A DNA stretch of 64,000 bases from contig JAINUG010000055.1 of the NCBI GenBank assembly GCA_029706075.1, forward strand, positions 4,694,339 through 4,758,338, written 5' to 3'. The notes beneath the pieces were generated by a model. The model saw nothing but the letters and a program-made list of their open reading frames with translations, ran no database searches and was not told where the DNA came from. The stretch is from Aldrovandia affinis (lineage: Eukaryota; Chordata; Actinopteri; Notacanthiformes; Halosauridae). Positions 11,246 through 22,746 of this stretch are shown here, one piece after another (positions within the stretch are counted from its first letter, which is position 1; each line of letters begins with the position of its first letter). The position numbers and the translations under genes are program-made.

Positions 11246-11940
11246 GGATCATACTTCCCATGTCACATGTGGAGGTCAGCAGCATCCAGCAGGGAGAGAG
11301 AGAGACAGAGACTCACTCACTAACCCTGACCCTAACCCCCCAGTAATCTTCTGCTTTCATTACAGAAGGAGATAAGCAGGATCCATGTACTGTGTATGAA
11401 ACTGAAGAAAAAAAAAATAAACACACAAATGATTTGAGGTTAATCTCTTTTAATCTCCCGCTCACTCTCACCCTCTCCCTCCCTCCACATGCTAGTGCTG
11501 TGTTGATCAGTGCTGATCTTTCTTGTCCCTATCAGTGGTCCCCTAGTCTATCCCGTGTCATACAGACCATGATCTCCACTGTGACATCAGGGATCAGAGA
11601 ACCTCAGTAATCCTGCTCCAGAAACGTACACAACCTTGACAGATATCGGCACTAATCAAACCATCTCCAGAGCCCAGCCCGGCCCGGCCCGGCCCGGCCT
11701 GGCCGTGTCCCGAAGACTCCCTCCTACCATAACAGGCAGGCACTCCAACCCCCGCTGCCCCCAGTTCAGGCACAACACAGGCACTGCAACCTCCACAACC
11801 CCCAGGGTAGGTACAACACAGGTCCCATGCCCACCCAATCAGAGCTGCCAGAGATGTTAAGGATGACGAAGGAGACGCGGAGTGAGACGACGAAGAGGGT
11901 GAAGATCCTGGTTCCGCAGAACCGGATGATGGCAACAACA
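11246..11940. other. no gene seen; contains GGCCC repeat
   Basis: Includes a short (ggccc)n run at about 11677-11702. A minus-strand frame at 11830-11945 reads as a hydrophobic stretch (RIFTLFVVSLRVSFVILNIS) but has no clear splice borders and abuts a SINE tail, so I do not call it an exon. Confidence 0.35.
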
Positions 11941-11944
11941 AATT

Positions 11945-12130
11945 ACATTTTACGTCTACATTTTAAGCATTTAGCAGACGCTCTTATCCAGAGCGACTTA
12001 CGAGATGTGCATTAATACATGGTAAGAACAGGAGGAGTATGAGGAGTAGGCAAGGATACGTGTACAAAAAGTATTTAATAAGTAGGCAGTGGTGATGACA
12101 ATTAGCTAGATGTACAGAATTCAGTGCTAG
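11945..12130 (-). mobile_element. L2-type LINE or SINE 3′ tail
   Basis: On the minus strand the sequence ends in the hairpin 'cgctctggataagagcg' then 'tctgctaaatgcttaaaat', the tail shared by L2/UnaL2-type LINEs and their SINEs. The part before it lacks a tRNA head, so it is 5′-truncated. Confidence 0.65.
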
Positions 12131-12752
12131 TGGAGTCTGAAAATGGCAAATGGCTGCGAAAACAGAGATCGCCACAGCGAAGACAGGCGACAAAACAGTG
12201 GCGGCGACTCCAAAGACGCACGCTGGTTCACGACAAAAACGAAAAACGGAGACGACTCCCGTTACCATCGCAGAACAAATTATAATACCACCATTATCTC
12301 CTCACCCGATTATATGAACCGACCGCTGGGCCACAGACGCTCATCTTTCATAGCCATTTTAATTTAAATTTCCCAAAGGCAAGGTGTACTCATATAGCGC
12401 AGGCTAATTAAGGGAGAAGAGTCAAGGCAAGCAGTGGGGGGGGGGGGCAAACTGAGGACAGGAGGGAGGCTGAGGGTTAACAGGGAGGGATGTCATTAAA
12501 AAGAAAAAGAAAAGCTAAACTGCCACCATGTAATGAGCCGCAATTATAGTCATTGTTCATTTATTTGACAGAGGCGCCTACCCCGGGTGGCTTTGCACAG
12601 CAATTATGTCGCCACACTCGTTCGGCCTTGCCCGTGTGTCCACAAGGGCATGGGAAACATGGGCGCATGTTCAACCCGCACATATTCCAGCAGACTCACA
12701 GGCAGGGAGCACTGTGATGGATGCGCCCATCCATAGTAGTAATGAGATAATA

Positions 12753-13193
12753 CAGGTAACTGGCAAAATAAAAGAAACACTTGAGCAAATGGAGGGTTCT
12801 GGCGGCTCTGTTATGGTGTGGGGTGCGTTTTCCTGGCATGGTTTAGATCCACTCAACCACTTAGAGGGCAAGGTAAACGCCAATAAATACAAAGCCATTC
12901 TGAGTGATCACCTTCATCTTATGGTGAAGCGTTTCTATCCTGATGGGAGTGGTCTCTTCCAGGTTGACAATGCACCCATCAACAGGGCACGAGTGGTCAC
13001 TTAATGGTTTGATGAACATGAAAGCGATGTAAACCATACGACATGGCCGTCTTCTCAGTCACCAGATTTCCACCCAATTGAACACTTATGGGAGATTCTG
13101 GAGCAGTGGAGCATTTTCCACCACCATCAACAAAACACCAGCGCCCTATTTAGACACTTTATGTTGGTGTTCCTCTATTCTGGCAGTTACCTG
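12753..13193 (+). mobile_element. Tc1-like element, group T2, internally deleted
   Basis: The ends 'caggtaactggcaaaataaa' and '...ctggcagttacctg' are inverted repeats flanked by TA (12751-12752 and 13194-13195). The left end is joined directly to the middle of the transposase: GSGGSVMVWGAFSWHGLDP, then 'VDNAP' (second catalytic Asp), a stop after RARVVT at 13003, and 'SQSPDFHPIEHLWE' (third catalytic Glu). The DNA-binding half is gone and the reading frame has a stop. Confidence 0.9.
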
Positions 13194-13226
13194 TAAGTAG
13201 ATAATAATAATAATAATAATAACACT

Positions 13227-13412
13227 CCTATCACCAAAAAACTAAAATGGGTGGAGCGGCCATATGCTACCAGTTACTCACCGATTTGAACCAATCATGG
13301 TGTTTTGTTGTGAAGAGAAAACCCTTTTGATTGGTTCAAACAAGTCAGTGATTGACAGCTAATTGTAGCTCCACCCATTTTTGACGTCATGACAACTCAT
13401 CCTTCCCATCAC
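13227..13412. mobile_element. palindromic MITE (GTGGAGC ends)
   Basis: The left arm 'aaaatgggtggagc' and the right arm 'gctccacccatttt' are inverted repeats. The arms continue inward with an imperfectly complementary segment containing 'ttgaaccaatcatgg' on the left and 'tgattggttcaaac' on the right. No coding capacity. A diverged copy lies at 23513-23690. Confidence 0.75.
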
Positions 13413-14390
13413 TAGTTTCAGCATGCAAGGTAAATGAACTGATCTTCTGTGAGCTGGCTATGGAATCACATAAAATGTTTCACAGCCTATCTAGGGAAAG
13501 AGTTGCTCCGGATCATTCTTAATTTGATACGAGCACTGCTGGCGAGTCCGAGCGCACGGAAAACGTCGACGTTCTCCGCTCGGTTTAGTGACAAGCGTCA
13601 ACCCTTCCCTTTGATCCCTCCTTCTGCGCAGACAGGCTGTCCTTAAACGATCAGCTGAAACCTCTGCATTTATATGTGGCAGCGCATAGGGGCTGTCAAG
13701 GAGAAACATGTACTTAAACTGAGTGCTTTCATATCTTACAACGTCCGTGCTCGGTTCGGCAATTGCTGCAAAAATTGCAGCAATTAAACCGACTTCACCG
13801 CGGAGTCCGAATCAGTCTGAGCCGCGCGGAGGAGCACTGCGAGAGGCACATCGGTGACATTTGCCACAAAGTGGGAAAAAAAAGATATATATGATTCCCG
13901 TCATATTCGCTAGCTCGAGCCACTTAGCGCGCCGGCGGAGAGCAGCGCTGACAAAATGATAAGGGGAGATTGATGCTGCAGTTCTCTGCAAAATAAATAA
14001 ATAAATAGATAAATAAATCACAGGCCTTTCATCAAATGTGTGCCTGTCACCGCCAACCGCTCAATTCCCTGCTCCGGCTGCGGGGGACTGAAATCGATGC
14101 TGACGTGTTTTACAGCGGTGAGAATCCAACGTAGTCAACTGCCGGTCCTGCGGGCCGCGGTGGCTGCAGGTATCCGCTCTAACCAATCAGCCGAACCACC
14201 TGATATCAATGAGCTCACCTCTTAAACCGAGGGGGTATACCGATCAGTGGCATCGGGTGTAGTCAGCGCTCAGCTGGAACAAGTACCCGAAACCACTGCG
14301 GCCCTCAAGACCCAGAGTTGAGTACATGCATAAATATTGTTTTCTCTACACCAGCTCTTAGCGCTCCGGTACAGTTGGACCCAAGCAGAG
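13413..14390. other. no gene seen; CpG-rich unique DNA
   Basis: Includes an AAAT repeat at about 13991-14018. Several stretches keep many CpG sites (13535-13580, 13795-13850, 14040-14165). No exon recognised. Confidence 0.35.
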
Positions 14391-14395
14391 GTCAG

Positions 14396-14549
14396 GGCCT
14401 GTATGTATAAAGTGTCTCAGAGTGCTGATCCAGGATCAGGTTTCCCCTCCCCCCCCGTCCATATCCTAACCGTCTCCGTAATGAGCTAAAAGGCGAAACT
14501 GATCCTAGATCAGCACTACTACTCTGAGATGCTTGACGCATACGGGCCC
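14396..14549. mobile_element. palindromic MITE (CTGATCYAGGATCAG ends)
   Basis: About 50-base imperfect inverted repeats: 'gtctcagagtgctgatccag' on the left matches the reverse complement of 'gatcagcactactactctga' on the right, and the similarity extends outward through 'gcctgtatg' / 'catacgggcc'. The core has 'taatgagctaaaaggc'. A second copy at 44549-44824 has been split by a SINE. A widespread teleost non-autonomous repeat by my recollection; superfamily not determined. Confidence 0.8.
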
Positions 14550-14771
14550 AGGCCTTTAAGCAACCTTTGGCACTGGCCCTGTCGTGACTGCGCGGAGGAG
14601 CGGATTAGTCCAATGTGGGTTCGAATGCTGGGGGCGGGGCAGGGCGGGGCGGGGCAGGGCGAAGCATCGATGTGCGCAGGCACGAGGCAGCTTTGTTCTG
14701 TTCCTTGCCTCAGCCTCGAGTGCCTGAAAAGCAGTAGCTGAGCTTCTGAAATATTTAAATGTCCAATAATT

Positions 14772-15308
14772 CATGGGGTGTTGGGCCACCACGAGCCAGC
14801 GGAGTAGCTTCAATGCACCTTGGCATAGATTCTACAACTTTATTGGAGGGATGCGACACCATTCTTCCACGAGAAATTCCATCATTTGGTGTTTTGTTGA
14901 TGGTGGTGGAAAACGCTGTCTCAGGCACCGCTCCAGAATCTCCCATATGCCATGGCTGTCTCAGTCACCAGATCACTACTTGTTCTCAGTCACTCTCTCA
15001 ATTGGGCTGAGATCTGGTGACTGAGACTGCCATGGCATATGGTCTACATCGTCTTCATGCTCATCAAACCATTTAGTGACCACTCGTTCCCTGTAAATGG
15101 GACATTGTCGTCGTGGAAGAGACCACTCCCAGCAGGATAGAAATGATTCACCACAGGATGAAGGTGATCACTCAGAATGGCTTTGCATTTATTGGCGTTT
15201 ACCTTGAGTGGACCTAAACCATGGCAAGAAAATGCACCCCCGCACCATAGAACAGCCTCCAGAACCCTTCATTTGCTCAAGTGTTAACTTTATTTTGGCA
15301 GTTACCTG
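14772..15308 (-). mobile_element. Tc1-like element, group T2, with internal inverted duplication
   Basis: Minus-oriented T2 copy. Its intact end is 'tattttggcagttacctg' at the right (TA at 15309-15310); the left end is truncated. The transposase reads in pieces on the minus strand. The sequence at 14944-14974 is an inverted copy of 15011-15041 (30 of 31 bases), separated by 36 bases, where the ancestral element should have only one copy. Confidence 0.85.
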
Positions 15309-15360
15309 TATTTACCTGTAAGGGCAGAGGCCAAGACAGTTAGAGCATTTGGTAGGAAGA

Positions 15361-15540
15361 GACCAGGGTTAGGGTCAGTTCCATTTTAATTCAGCCAATC
15401 CAGGAAATGAATTGCAATTCATTTTGTGAATTGAAAAATGGGCATAATATTCTATGATGATTTTTACATTGATTAATTGAACTTAAGCTCATTGCCTCCA
15501 TTGACTAAATTGAAATTGAATTGACCCCCAAACCTGGCAG
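15361..15540. mobile_element. AATTGAA-rich palindromic MITE
   Basis: The left end 'ccagggttagggtcagttcc' and the reverse complement of the right end ('attgacccccaaacctgg') are inverted repeats. Both arms continue into 'attttaattca'/'aattgaattg' words. No open frame. Confidence 0.6.
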
Positions 15541-16299
15541 AGACATTGATAGATATGTTTTTACTGTTCATTAGCCAATTTGTCCAGGAGGCCCTACCAG
15601 CTCAATATTACCATCTGATGGATAAAGCTAGGGACCATTGACTATATTGCCCTGCTCATAAAATCTGATAAACAGCTTTGCAGCACTTGTAAGTATTTAT
15701 CTTCATAAGCCTGATGATTACTTCCTGTGATTTACAGTCTATTTACAGATTTTATTATACGATAAAATTTTATAATGAGAATTTTCTTGGCAGTGTACAT
15801 TTGATGGAGCAGGTTATATGCTCCTTGTAGTTACTGGGCTACCTTTTAAAAATAAATACAAGTATTGTTTATTTTTACTCGTGTTTATCATTCAAAAAGA
15901 AGACTTTGCCATCCATTTCATGAGATGGCTCAGGCAATTCGTGAGTACACTTTATGTATTTAAATGCATCCAGATTTGTTTCGACGTTGAAGGGTTTGAC
16001 GCTTTTATCTAAAAATGTCCTCGAAACGTTAATGCCGATTTAATAACTTTTGTCTGATTTGTTGTCGGTCGGCTTGATCTGACAAAAACGTGCAACGCTA
16101 TGGGGCCTAGCGCCACAGTTATAGCCGTCCCCAGAGCGGATGGACAGGCAGACGTCTCTGAGAGGTGAAGGTGAGGGGGCTGAAACAGACGTTTCCTGTG
16201 TGAACAGTGATCCCACCGGCCAACAGAAGCATCCTGGAGACTTAAAAGCCATTCACCTAGGGTCTGGCCTCATCTATCCCTGCTCCTGGTGGCATATCA
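15541..16299. other. no gene seen
   Basis: AT-rich unique DNA without recognised elements. A plus-strand open frame (15818-16012) has no known domain. Confidence 0.35.
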
Positions 16300-16500
16300 A
16301 GATTCAAGATTCAAGATTAACTTTATTGTCCCACAAAGTGGAAAATTTGGCTTGGGCTTTCACCCATGCTGCAGCCATAAAAAGACAGACATTCCACATA
16401 CAAAAAACATACAAAAATGACCTGCTGGTCATTCCACATACAAAAAACATACAAAGATCTGCACAAATCCCTTTAATAAAACAACACAAAAATCCTCCAG
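16300..16500 (-). mobile_element. LINE 3′ tail remnant
   Basis: The plus strand reads 'caagattcaagattaacttt' and 'attgtcccacaaagtgg', the reverse complement of a typical LINE end ('ccactttgtgggacaataaa'). A 22-base block (tccacatacaaaaaacatac...) is then repeated at about 16393 and 16433. Only the terminal part is recognisable. Confidence 0.5.
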
Positions 16501-16670
16501 TGTCCATCCTGGCCTCTGCATATCATGCATATGTATATGTGCAAACACACTCGCACACACAAATAGAGACAGCCAACGGGGGACATCCTTTCCACTTTAA
16601 AGGTCTTGGCGGATTTGTTCCCCCCAGGAGAGATTTTGAATGCTAATAAAGAGCAGCATCCCCCACCCCC

Positions 16671-17040
16671 AGGCCCCACAGCCAATCCCAGCCCTCCAAC
16701 AGCCCCCACCCCCAAGCCTCCATAACCAATCTCAGACCTGAAATGGTCCTCCACCCCGAGCCTCCACAGCCAATCCCAGCCCTCCAACAGCCCCCACCCC
16801 CAAGCCTCCATAACCAATCTCAGACCTGAAATGGTCCTCCACCCCCGAGCCTCCACAGCCAATCCCAGCCCTCCAACAGCCCCCACCCCCAAGCCTCCAT
16901 AACCAATCTCAGACCTGAAATGGTCCTCCACCCCGAGCCTCCACAGCCAATCCCAGCCCTCCAACAGCCCCCACCCCCAAGCCTCCATAACCAATCTCAG
17001 ACCTGAAATGGTCCTCTACCCCGAGCCTCCAGCCAATCCC
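16671..17040. repeat. 88-bp tandem repeat, about 4 copies
   Basis: The unit contains 'aatcccagccctccaacagc', 'cctccataaccaatctcaga' and 'ctgaaatggtcctccacc', repeating every 87-88 bases. Copies are nearly identical, so the array is young. The Trp/Gly-rich minus-strand open frame is a product of the repeat. Confidence 0.95.
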
Positions 17041-18440
17041 AGCTCTCTGCCGGGCGGCCCACTGTCTCTCTGTCTCGATCTGCGCTCTCTTGCCAGGTAG
17101 GGTGTAGCACTGCTGCCGATTTGGCCAAATGCTCGGCCCTCTCTAAGACCCTGTTCTGACTGAACATTTCGAATCTATCCACACTCGTTGCGTTGTACAA
17201 TGTCTGTGGCTCATCTGTTCACACTCTTTTCAATGCGCGTTTTCATGCTCGTACACACTGGATCAAGATGTATGCCTTTTGCAAAAGAGAAGACCACGCG
17301 ACCAGAGGTGGAACCAAAGCAACGCCGCGTGCGCGTACATACTCGCGCAAAATCGGTTTATGTTTTTAACGAAACATCTGACCAGAGACACCTATGAGAC
17401 AGCGCGTCTCCTCGTTTGTCCGAGATCGTCTGTTATATTCCATTACTTCTTCTTTAGTTTGTACTGTACTAGATAATGTTGTGTTTATTTCAGTTTGTCC
17501 GTCACTGTCACAAGGTTTCTGCCAGGGATCTCCTGCTCGTGACAGTGCGGTCTGTTGGTTATTGCGAGGCGACAGGTGTCGAGGAATATGCGACCGCATT
17601 GGGGAGCGTGCACACTCGAACCCACGCCGCTGCGAGAAGCGTTGTACACTACCTCCGGAAAGTGCTTTTGCCACAACCCCTCCGTGAACATTTTGATGTG
17701 TTCGGAAGCGTTGTGCCACAACCGTTGGGGCAAAAGCAGCCATTTTGAAATGTTCAATCTGAACGGCGTGAAAGCGACACAAGCGGGACCACTGGGCGTG
17801 GGACACAATGGTTCATTCAGAACTTGAATGGTTCCCCAACCACCATTTCAGCGCAAAAGTGAAAATCAAAAACAAATCTCTAAACTGGGGACAATTTCTA
17901 ACACATTACATTTCTTTATTTATTTAAAAATGTGAATTCCAGACTTGCTAACATTCGGAAATCCTTATACGTGGGAGGGGGGTAGTGTTCGCGAATGGGT
18001 TGTTGAGTGGTGTGGGGGGTGTTTGCACACAAATGTGGTTCATGTAAGAACATTGAATATTTTATTTCCTGTAGGAACCAGAAAGGTCACTTTCCTCACG
18101 ATCACTTTCGTTCTTGGTTTGGTGCGTCGACTTAATATAAAGAATCAAATATAAAGGAAGTTTGTCCGCCCTCAGTCGTTTGAGAACAGTAACAAATTAT
18201 TTCAAACCGCCAAACAAAGCACGTTGACAAACAGCGTTTGCCGCGCGTCACCCGCACGAACAACCAACGCTCTCGGCCTCGATTCGCTACGCCGTCGTCA
18301 AAAGGCCGGAGGCTCGATCGCACATCGTTTAAGATCGTAGAAGGTGCCATTTCCATATGACCTACCCAAGCCAAAACGAACGGCAACGGTGGCTTCATAT
18401 CAAATGGAGAACGAAGCCATTTATTCCCACTGATAATGTG
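17041..18440. other. no gene seen
   Basis: Moderately CpG-rich unique sequence, with overlapping open frames on both strands at 17366-17827 that resemble no family I know. No splice-bounded exon recognised. Confidence 0.3.
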
Positions 18441-18700
18441 CCCCCCGAGGGCCACAGTGTGCCTTTTCAGGACTTGGCAAAGGGGAGGGAAATCATTAAG
18501 GGTGACACGATGGAGCCAATGCCTGTGGGTTTAACTGGAGCAGCCAGTTCAATTAAAAGCCAAGCCTGGCCAAAGTGAGGCAGCCTGGGTCGAAGGAAGG
18601 AGCCGAGGTGTAATTGAGCCAGCTCGCCATTTGAGACCGCTGAACAGGGATCGGGGGAACGCAATTCATTCATTGAATAAAACTTATTGAACATTATGGG
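18441..18700. promoter_or_regulatory. candidate conserved non-coding element
   Basis: Unique sequence with 'gggaaatcattaagggtgac', 'ccagttcaattaaaagccaa' and 'gtgtaattgagccagctc', homeodomain-like ATTA cores spaced along 200 bases. There is no open frame of note. Composition resembles developmental enhancers; this is inference only. Confidence 0.25.
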
Positions 18701-18769
18701 CTTTTTTTTTTTCTGTTCATGAATTGAATTTGAGAATTGAGCAGAAATGGAATCGATGTCAATGCTGAT

Positions 18770-18788
18770 ACACACACCCACCCACCCA

Positions 18789-18838
<50 letters not shown>

Positions 18839-19005
18839 CACACACACACGCGCACGCACGCTTACACGCACGCTTACACGCACGCACGCTCACATGCACA
18901 CAGAGACAAGCACGCACAAATGAGACTCAGACACACGCACACATGCATGCATGCATGCATGGACACAGACACACACATATGCACACACACAAGCACACAC
19001 ACACA
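18770..19005. repeat. (CA)n and imperfect CACG microsatellite
   Basis: A CA run at about 18796-18850 grades into irregular CACGCA words, a short (catg)n at about 18942-18960, and more CA to about 19005. Confidence 0.93.
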
Positions 19006-19189
19006 CCCTGGTGTAGCGATGCAGAGACCCAGGACAGAGGGGAGGTCAGGACCCTAGCTCGGGGCAGGGTGTGAGGGTGAAGGATGGGGCAGTGATATGA
19101 AAGAGGGGTGTCACTCTTCAAGCCTCTCTTCTCCTCCACAAAGCCTCCCTAAGCCAATTACACTGTGTCACAATCTTATTACTCCACCA

Positions 19190-19560
19190 CTGCAAGCCAC
19201 ATCTGATGCCTTTTAGCCAACAGTAATGGAAGCAAATTATCTAAATTGATTTTTTTTGCTGCTGAAGGAAGAGCTCTTTTTTGGAAGGAGACTGTGGGGG
19301 GCATAGGTCATTTTCATCCGGCTCTGTCCTTCATAGCTTGAAGACTTGGAGGTGGGGGCATTCATTCAAATCCCCCACACTTTATTTTGTCCATGAAAGC
19401 TCAATTAAAATTCAGATTTGCTCTCCTGCTATTACTTGCGAGTTTGTCTGCTTGCCTTGGAGGCTGCAATCGATGCCTTCTCGATTAAGGCCCGAGAGTG
19501 TCGGAAAACGGGCTCCGAGTAATTGTTTTAATTTCTCTTTCATAAAAAAAGAAATATTTA
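19190..19560. promoter_or_regulatory. candidate conserved non-coding element
   Basis: A 350-base unique block with 'gcaaattatctaaattgatt', 'tgaaagctcaattaaaattc', 'ctgcaatcgatgccttctcg' and 'cgagtaattgttttaatttc'. ATTA and ATCGAT cores are frequent and the block contains no transposon signature. The enhancer interpretation is inference. Confidence 0.28.
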
Positions 19561-20090
19561 AAAGTATTTAAATTGTAGATTGATCATGCATTTCTTTTCA
19601 CCTGCAGGTTTTGTGGACACCGAGGTGTGCGGTTCCTGCGACAGCGCTGCTAAAAGTTTGGGTGGAGGCAGCGTGAATGATGCATTCTGGGAATTATTTC
19701 TTTTTAAACCGACGAACAGCTGTAGACAACAGCTTGACTGATGTCCTGTTTAAAGTGTGCTGGCACCAGTGCTAATGCATCATGCCTTGGTCTCTCCCGA
19801 TGCATTTAGACCGGGACGGAGGGGGGAAATAGGCTTGTTAAAATGTCGCAAGTCGACACCGTTAGTTGTTTTTTTGCCAGTGTTTAATTAAGACACGAGG
19901 AAGAGCTCCATCAGGAAGAGGTGGGTGCGAACAAGCAACAGCAAAAGCATCACCCAAACCGCAAAACACTTCTCTTTCTCCACTGTCGCAAAATGATGTG
20001 ATTTTTCTTTTAGGCTAATTCCACTTTGAATAGTTCGATTCATTAGACTAATCAAACTAATTAATCTAATGCAAGTTAGATTTTCTTTCA
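19561..20090. other. no gene seen
   Basis: Unique sequence, AT-rich toward 20030-20090 ('taatcaaactaattaatcta'). Possibly continues the block before it. Confidence 0.3.
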
Positions 20091-20094
20091 GATT

Positions 20095-20385
20095 GTTTTC
20101 TCCCAATTTACGAGCCAATTGTCCCGTCTTTCTGCCTCAACTATCCCCCCCTCGTACTGCGAGCTAGCCGCTGCAGCTCTGGGACCGGCAGTGACAAATG
20201 AAGGGCAAATGAACCGCCTCCTCCGAGAAGGAAACCGCCAAGCTGTCGACCGTAACTCCTCGTGCCGGCTTCCCCCTCCCCCTCCCTGGGGTGGACGGCC
20301 AATCGCCGTCCCCTAACTGGACTCCCGGCCAGAGCCGCAGCCCGGCTGTGGATCGAACCCCGGCTGCAGCGGGCAACTCATCTGG
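20095..20385 (-). mobile_element. SINE-B/C-related copy, diverged
   Basis: The minus strand runs from 'gagttgcccgctgcagccg' through a B-box-like 'ggttcgatcc' and the SINE body 'gggacggcgattggccgtcc' to the tail 'aattggctcgtaaattggg'. More diverged than the other copies. Confidence 0.75.
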
Positions 20386-20594
20386 TGATATGGGAATAGA
20401 GGAAGCTGTAATCTTACCTTTAAACCGACCATTGCCCTCAATCTGTTTTCATTTGTTTCGCTTCATTAACGAGCCTGCCCAAGTCACTGAGTAAACCGTT
20501 GGTGAGTAGCCACAAAGCCTCCTCTTAATCACGTCTCACGTCGTAGCGATCTCTTGCTTCGCATCACGTTAGAGAATGTAAATGGCAACAAGGT

Positions 20595-20997
20595 GGGGCG
20601 GCGGGTAGCGTAGCGGTCTAACGCACCACTTTGGCTGATCCGGTGTGGTGTGCGCTGCCTGTCAGGGACGTGGTTCGAAACCCACGTCTCTACCAGACCG
20701 GCCCTGGTCGTCAGCCGGGGCGGGGGTGGCATTTGGCTGTCCGCCCCAGGGGGAGGGGGGAGGGAGAGCCGGCGGCTCGGGTCCGCCGAGAAGCACGGAA
20801 AGGGAGTCTCCAGAACGTGGGTGGGTGAGCGAGTTCCGTTTCGCTGCCCACGGAGAATTGGCTTGCCTCGAGTAGTCGAGCGACAGACCCGTGTGGGGAG
20901 GGTTAATCAAAATAAATAGAGGGTTGCAATTGGCTACCAAATTGGGAGAAAAACAGGTAAAAATAAAAAAATTATAATAATAATAATACATAAATAT
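20595..20997 (+). mobile_element. SINE-C with 13-bp target-site duplication
   Basis: The head 'gtagcgtagcggtctaacgc' resembles a long-arm (Ser/Leu-like) tRNA A box, and the B box is 'ggttcgaaaccc'. The body has 'tttggctgtccgccccaggg' and the tail 'aattggctaccaaattggga' then an A/T-rich end. The direct repeat atggcaacaaggt (20582-20594 and 20998-21010) flanks it exactly. Open frames inside are incidental. Confidence 0.93.
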
Positions 20998-21101
20998 ATG
21001 GCAACAAGGTAAGAATATAAATGACACTGAGTAAGAATCAACTGAATCATTTCAAAGAATAGGCTACACTTTTAACTTAAATAATAATATATAACAATAT
21101 A

Positions 21102-21222
21102 TGGCATTTAGCGGACGCTTTTATCCAACGCGACTTACAGTAGTGAATGCATACATACATGGGGTCCCAGCGGTTATTGAACCCACAACCTAATACTTCC
21201 GTTTACTGTATGGTGTACTAAC
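21102..21222 (-). mobile_element. SINE-D, diverged
   Basis: Minus-strand copy with the hairpin tail at its left ('ggcatttagcggacgctttt') and a decayed tRNA head on the right. The B box is recognisable ('ggttcaataacc'). Confidence 0.7.
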
Positions 21223-21645
21223 TTATGGGTGTCCGATTAATGGGTATGGATATTTACGTAATCAATATTGAATTTGGGAAAGGAGAACAAAGAATACGTC
21301 CATCCATAAGTTCAGATACACTGTAGATGTAAGAAAATAGCACATCATTTTGTAATGTAAAGAAAAATGCTATTGCAAAATAGAATTGGGAAGCTCTACC
21401 TTTTGGTATTGATTATTCAGCAAATTCATTGATTGATCGATAATCATTTTACATACAGTGTAATATACATGTTAATATTTGAATGTATCTGTAATGATGA
21501 ATTCAAACTTTGTAAGGGATATCCAGTTTAGACAGAGGGGTCCAAATTTAACTGGAAGTTAGATGGATGTGAGACCTGCCATACGCAATGTAAACAAACA
21601 CACTTTTATACTGTTTGAACTAGGAGGAAAAAAACAAACAGTCAA
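21223..21645. other. no gene seen
   Basis: AT-rich sequence with no recognised element. Confidence 0.35.
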
Positions 21646-21649
21646 CTGC

Positions 21650-21962
21650 CGTTCTCATGATATGTGTCAGCTCTGATGCCGATGTTCTCATGGTGAGTGT
21701 CAGCTCTAATGCAGTTCTCATGGTAACTGTCGGCTCTGATGCCGATGTTCTCATGGTAACTGTCGGCTCTGATGCCGATGTTCTCACGGTGAGTGTCAGC
21801 TCTAATGCCGGTCTCATGGTAACTGTCAGCTCTGATGCCGATGCTCTCGTGGTGACTGTCGGCTCTGATGCCGTTCCCATGGTGACTGTCGGCTCTGATG
21901 CCAATGTTCTCGTGGTAACTGTCGGCTCTGATGCCGATGTGCTCATGGTGACCGTTGTTTTT
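21650..21962. repeat. 33/30-bp coding-like minisatellite
   Basis: About nine units of 'ggctctgatgccgatgttct' plus 'catggtaactgtc'. Units are 33 or 30 bases, so every length change is a multiple of three and frames on both strands stay open across the array (plus strand VGSDADVLMVT-type units). The plus frame then runs into a Leu-rich stretch and stops at 22229. No promoter, homologue or splice site is recognised, so I call it a minisatellite rather than a gene. Confidence 0.85.
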
Positions 21963-22709
21963 TTGCCATTGTTTGTGTGTTTGTTGGCTTTGGCCACTTC
22001 TCCTGAGAAAAAGTGTTTGCCACTGTCAGCTCTAATCCTGCTGTTCTCCTGGTATCTATTGTCAGCTCTAAGGTTCAGCAGCTCCCGGCTGATCCAGACG
22101 GTGAAATGCCGGAGAACGCACTCAGCTCGTCACCCCTGGATGCACGAGCTCGAACCGACGGCGGATGGCTTAGATCGGCTCTCCCATTGGACAGGCCACC
22201 AAATCAGTCACCCGCTCTACATCCTTTAATCTTTTTGTCTTTTGGAAACTGGGGAAATTAAAGGGACAGCTGGAAAGTGATGCATTCTTTCTTTTTATCT
22301 TTTTCTATCTGAAGAAATAACGTCAGACTGCACATTCCAGTGCAGGCCGGCAGCACAGTGACTCGCTGAAGCAGGTCAGTGCTGAGGGCTTACATTCATC
22401 CCCTACAGCTGTGACTGGACTGACGGACAGCAACAGCGGCGGCCAGACAGAAGCACTTTTTGCGAACGTGTGTTTGTACACTGGGTACCACGTCCGTCTC
22501 TTTACACTTTCTTTTATTGCCTCCTGGGTCTACTAGTTCTCACTTGTAAAAGAGAATTTCAATCTCAACGTGACTTACATAGTAAAAATGAATGGCTTTG
22601 AATGAATAATGAGGAAAATAATTTTTTTACACGTTTTTTTAATGAGTTCTGTGCTTAGTATGAAGTGTTTAGTGACCAGATACGGAAAAATCAAGCCCCA
22701 GCAAAAAAG

Positions 22710-22746
<37 letters not shown>

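Noticed and set aside
11830-11945. Hydrophobic minus-strand frame resembling a membrane exon
   Set aside because: No acceptor or donor brackets it, it abuts a SINE tail and I cannot match it to a family. A protein search of this stretch would settle it.
16473-16994. Trp/Gly-rich 173-codon open frame
   Set aside because: It is translated from the 88-bp tandem array.
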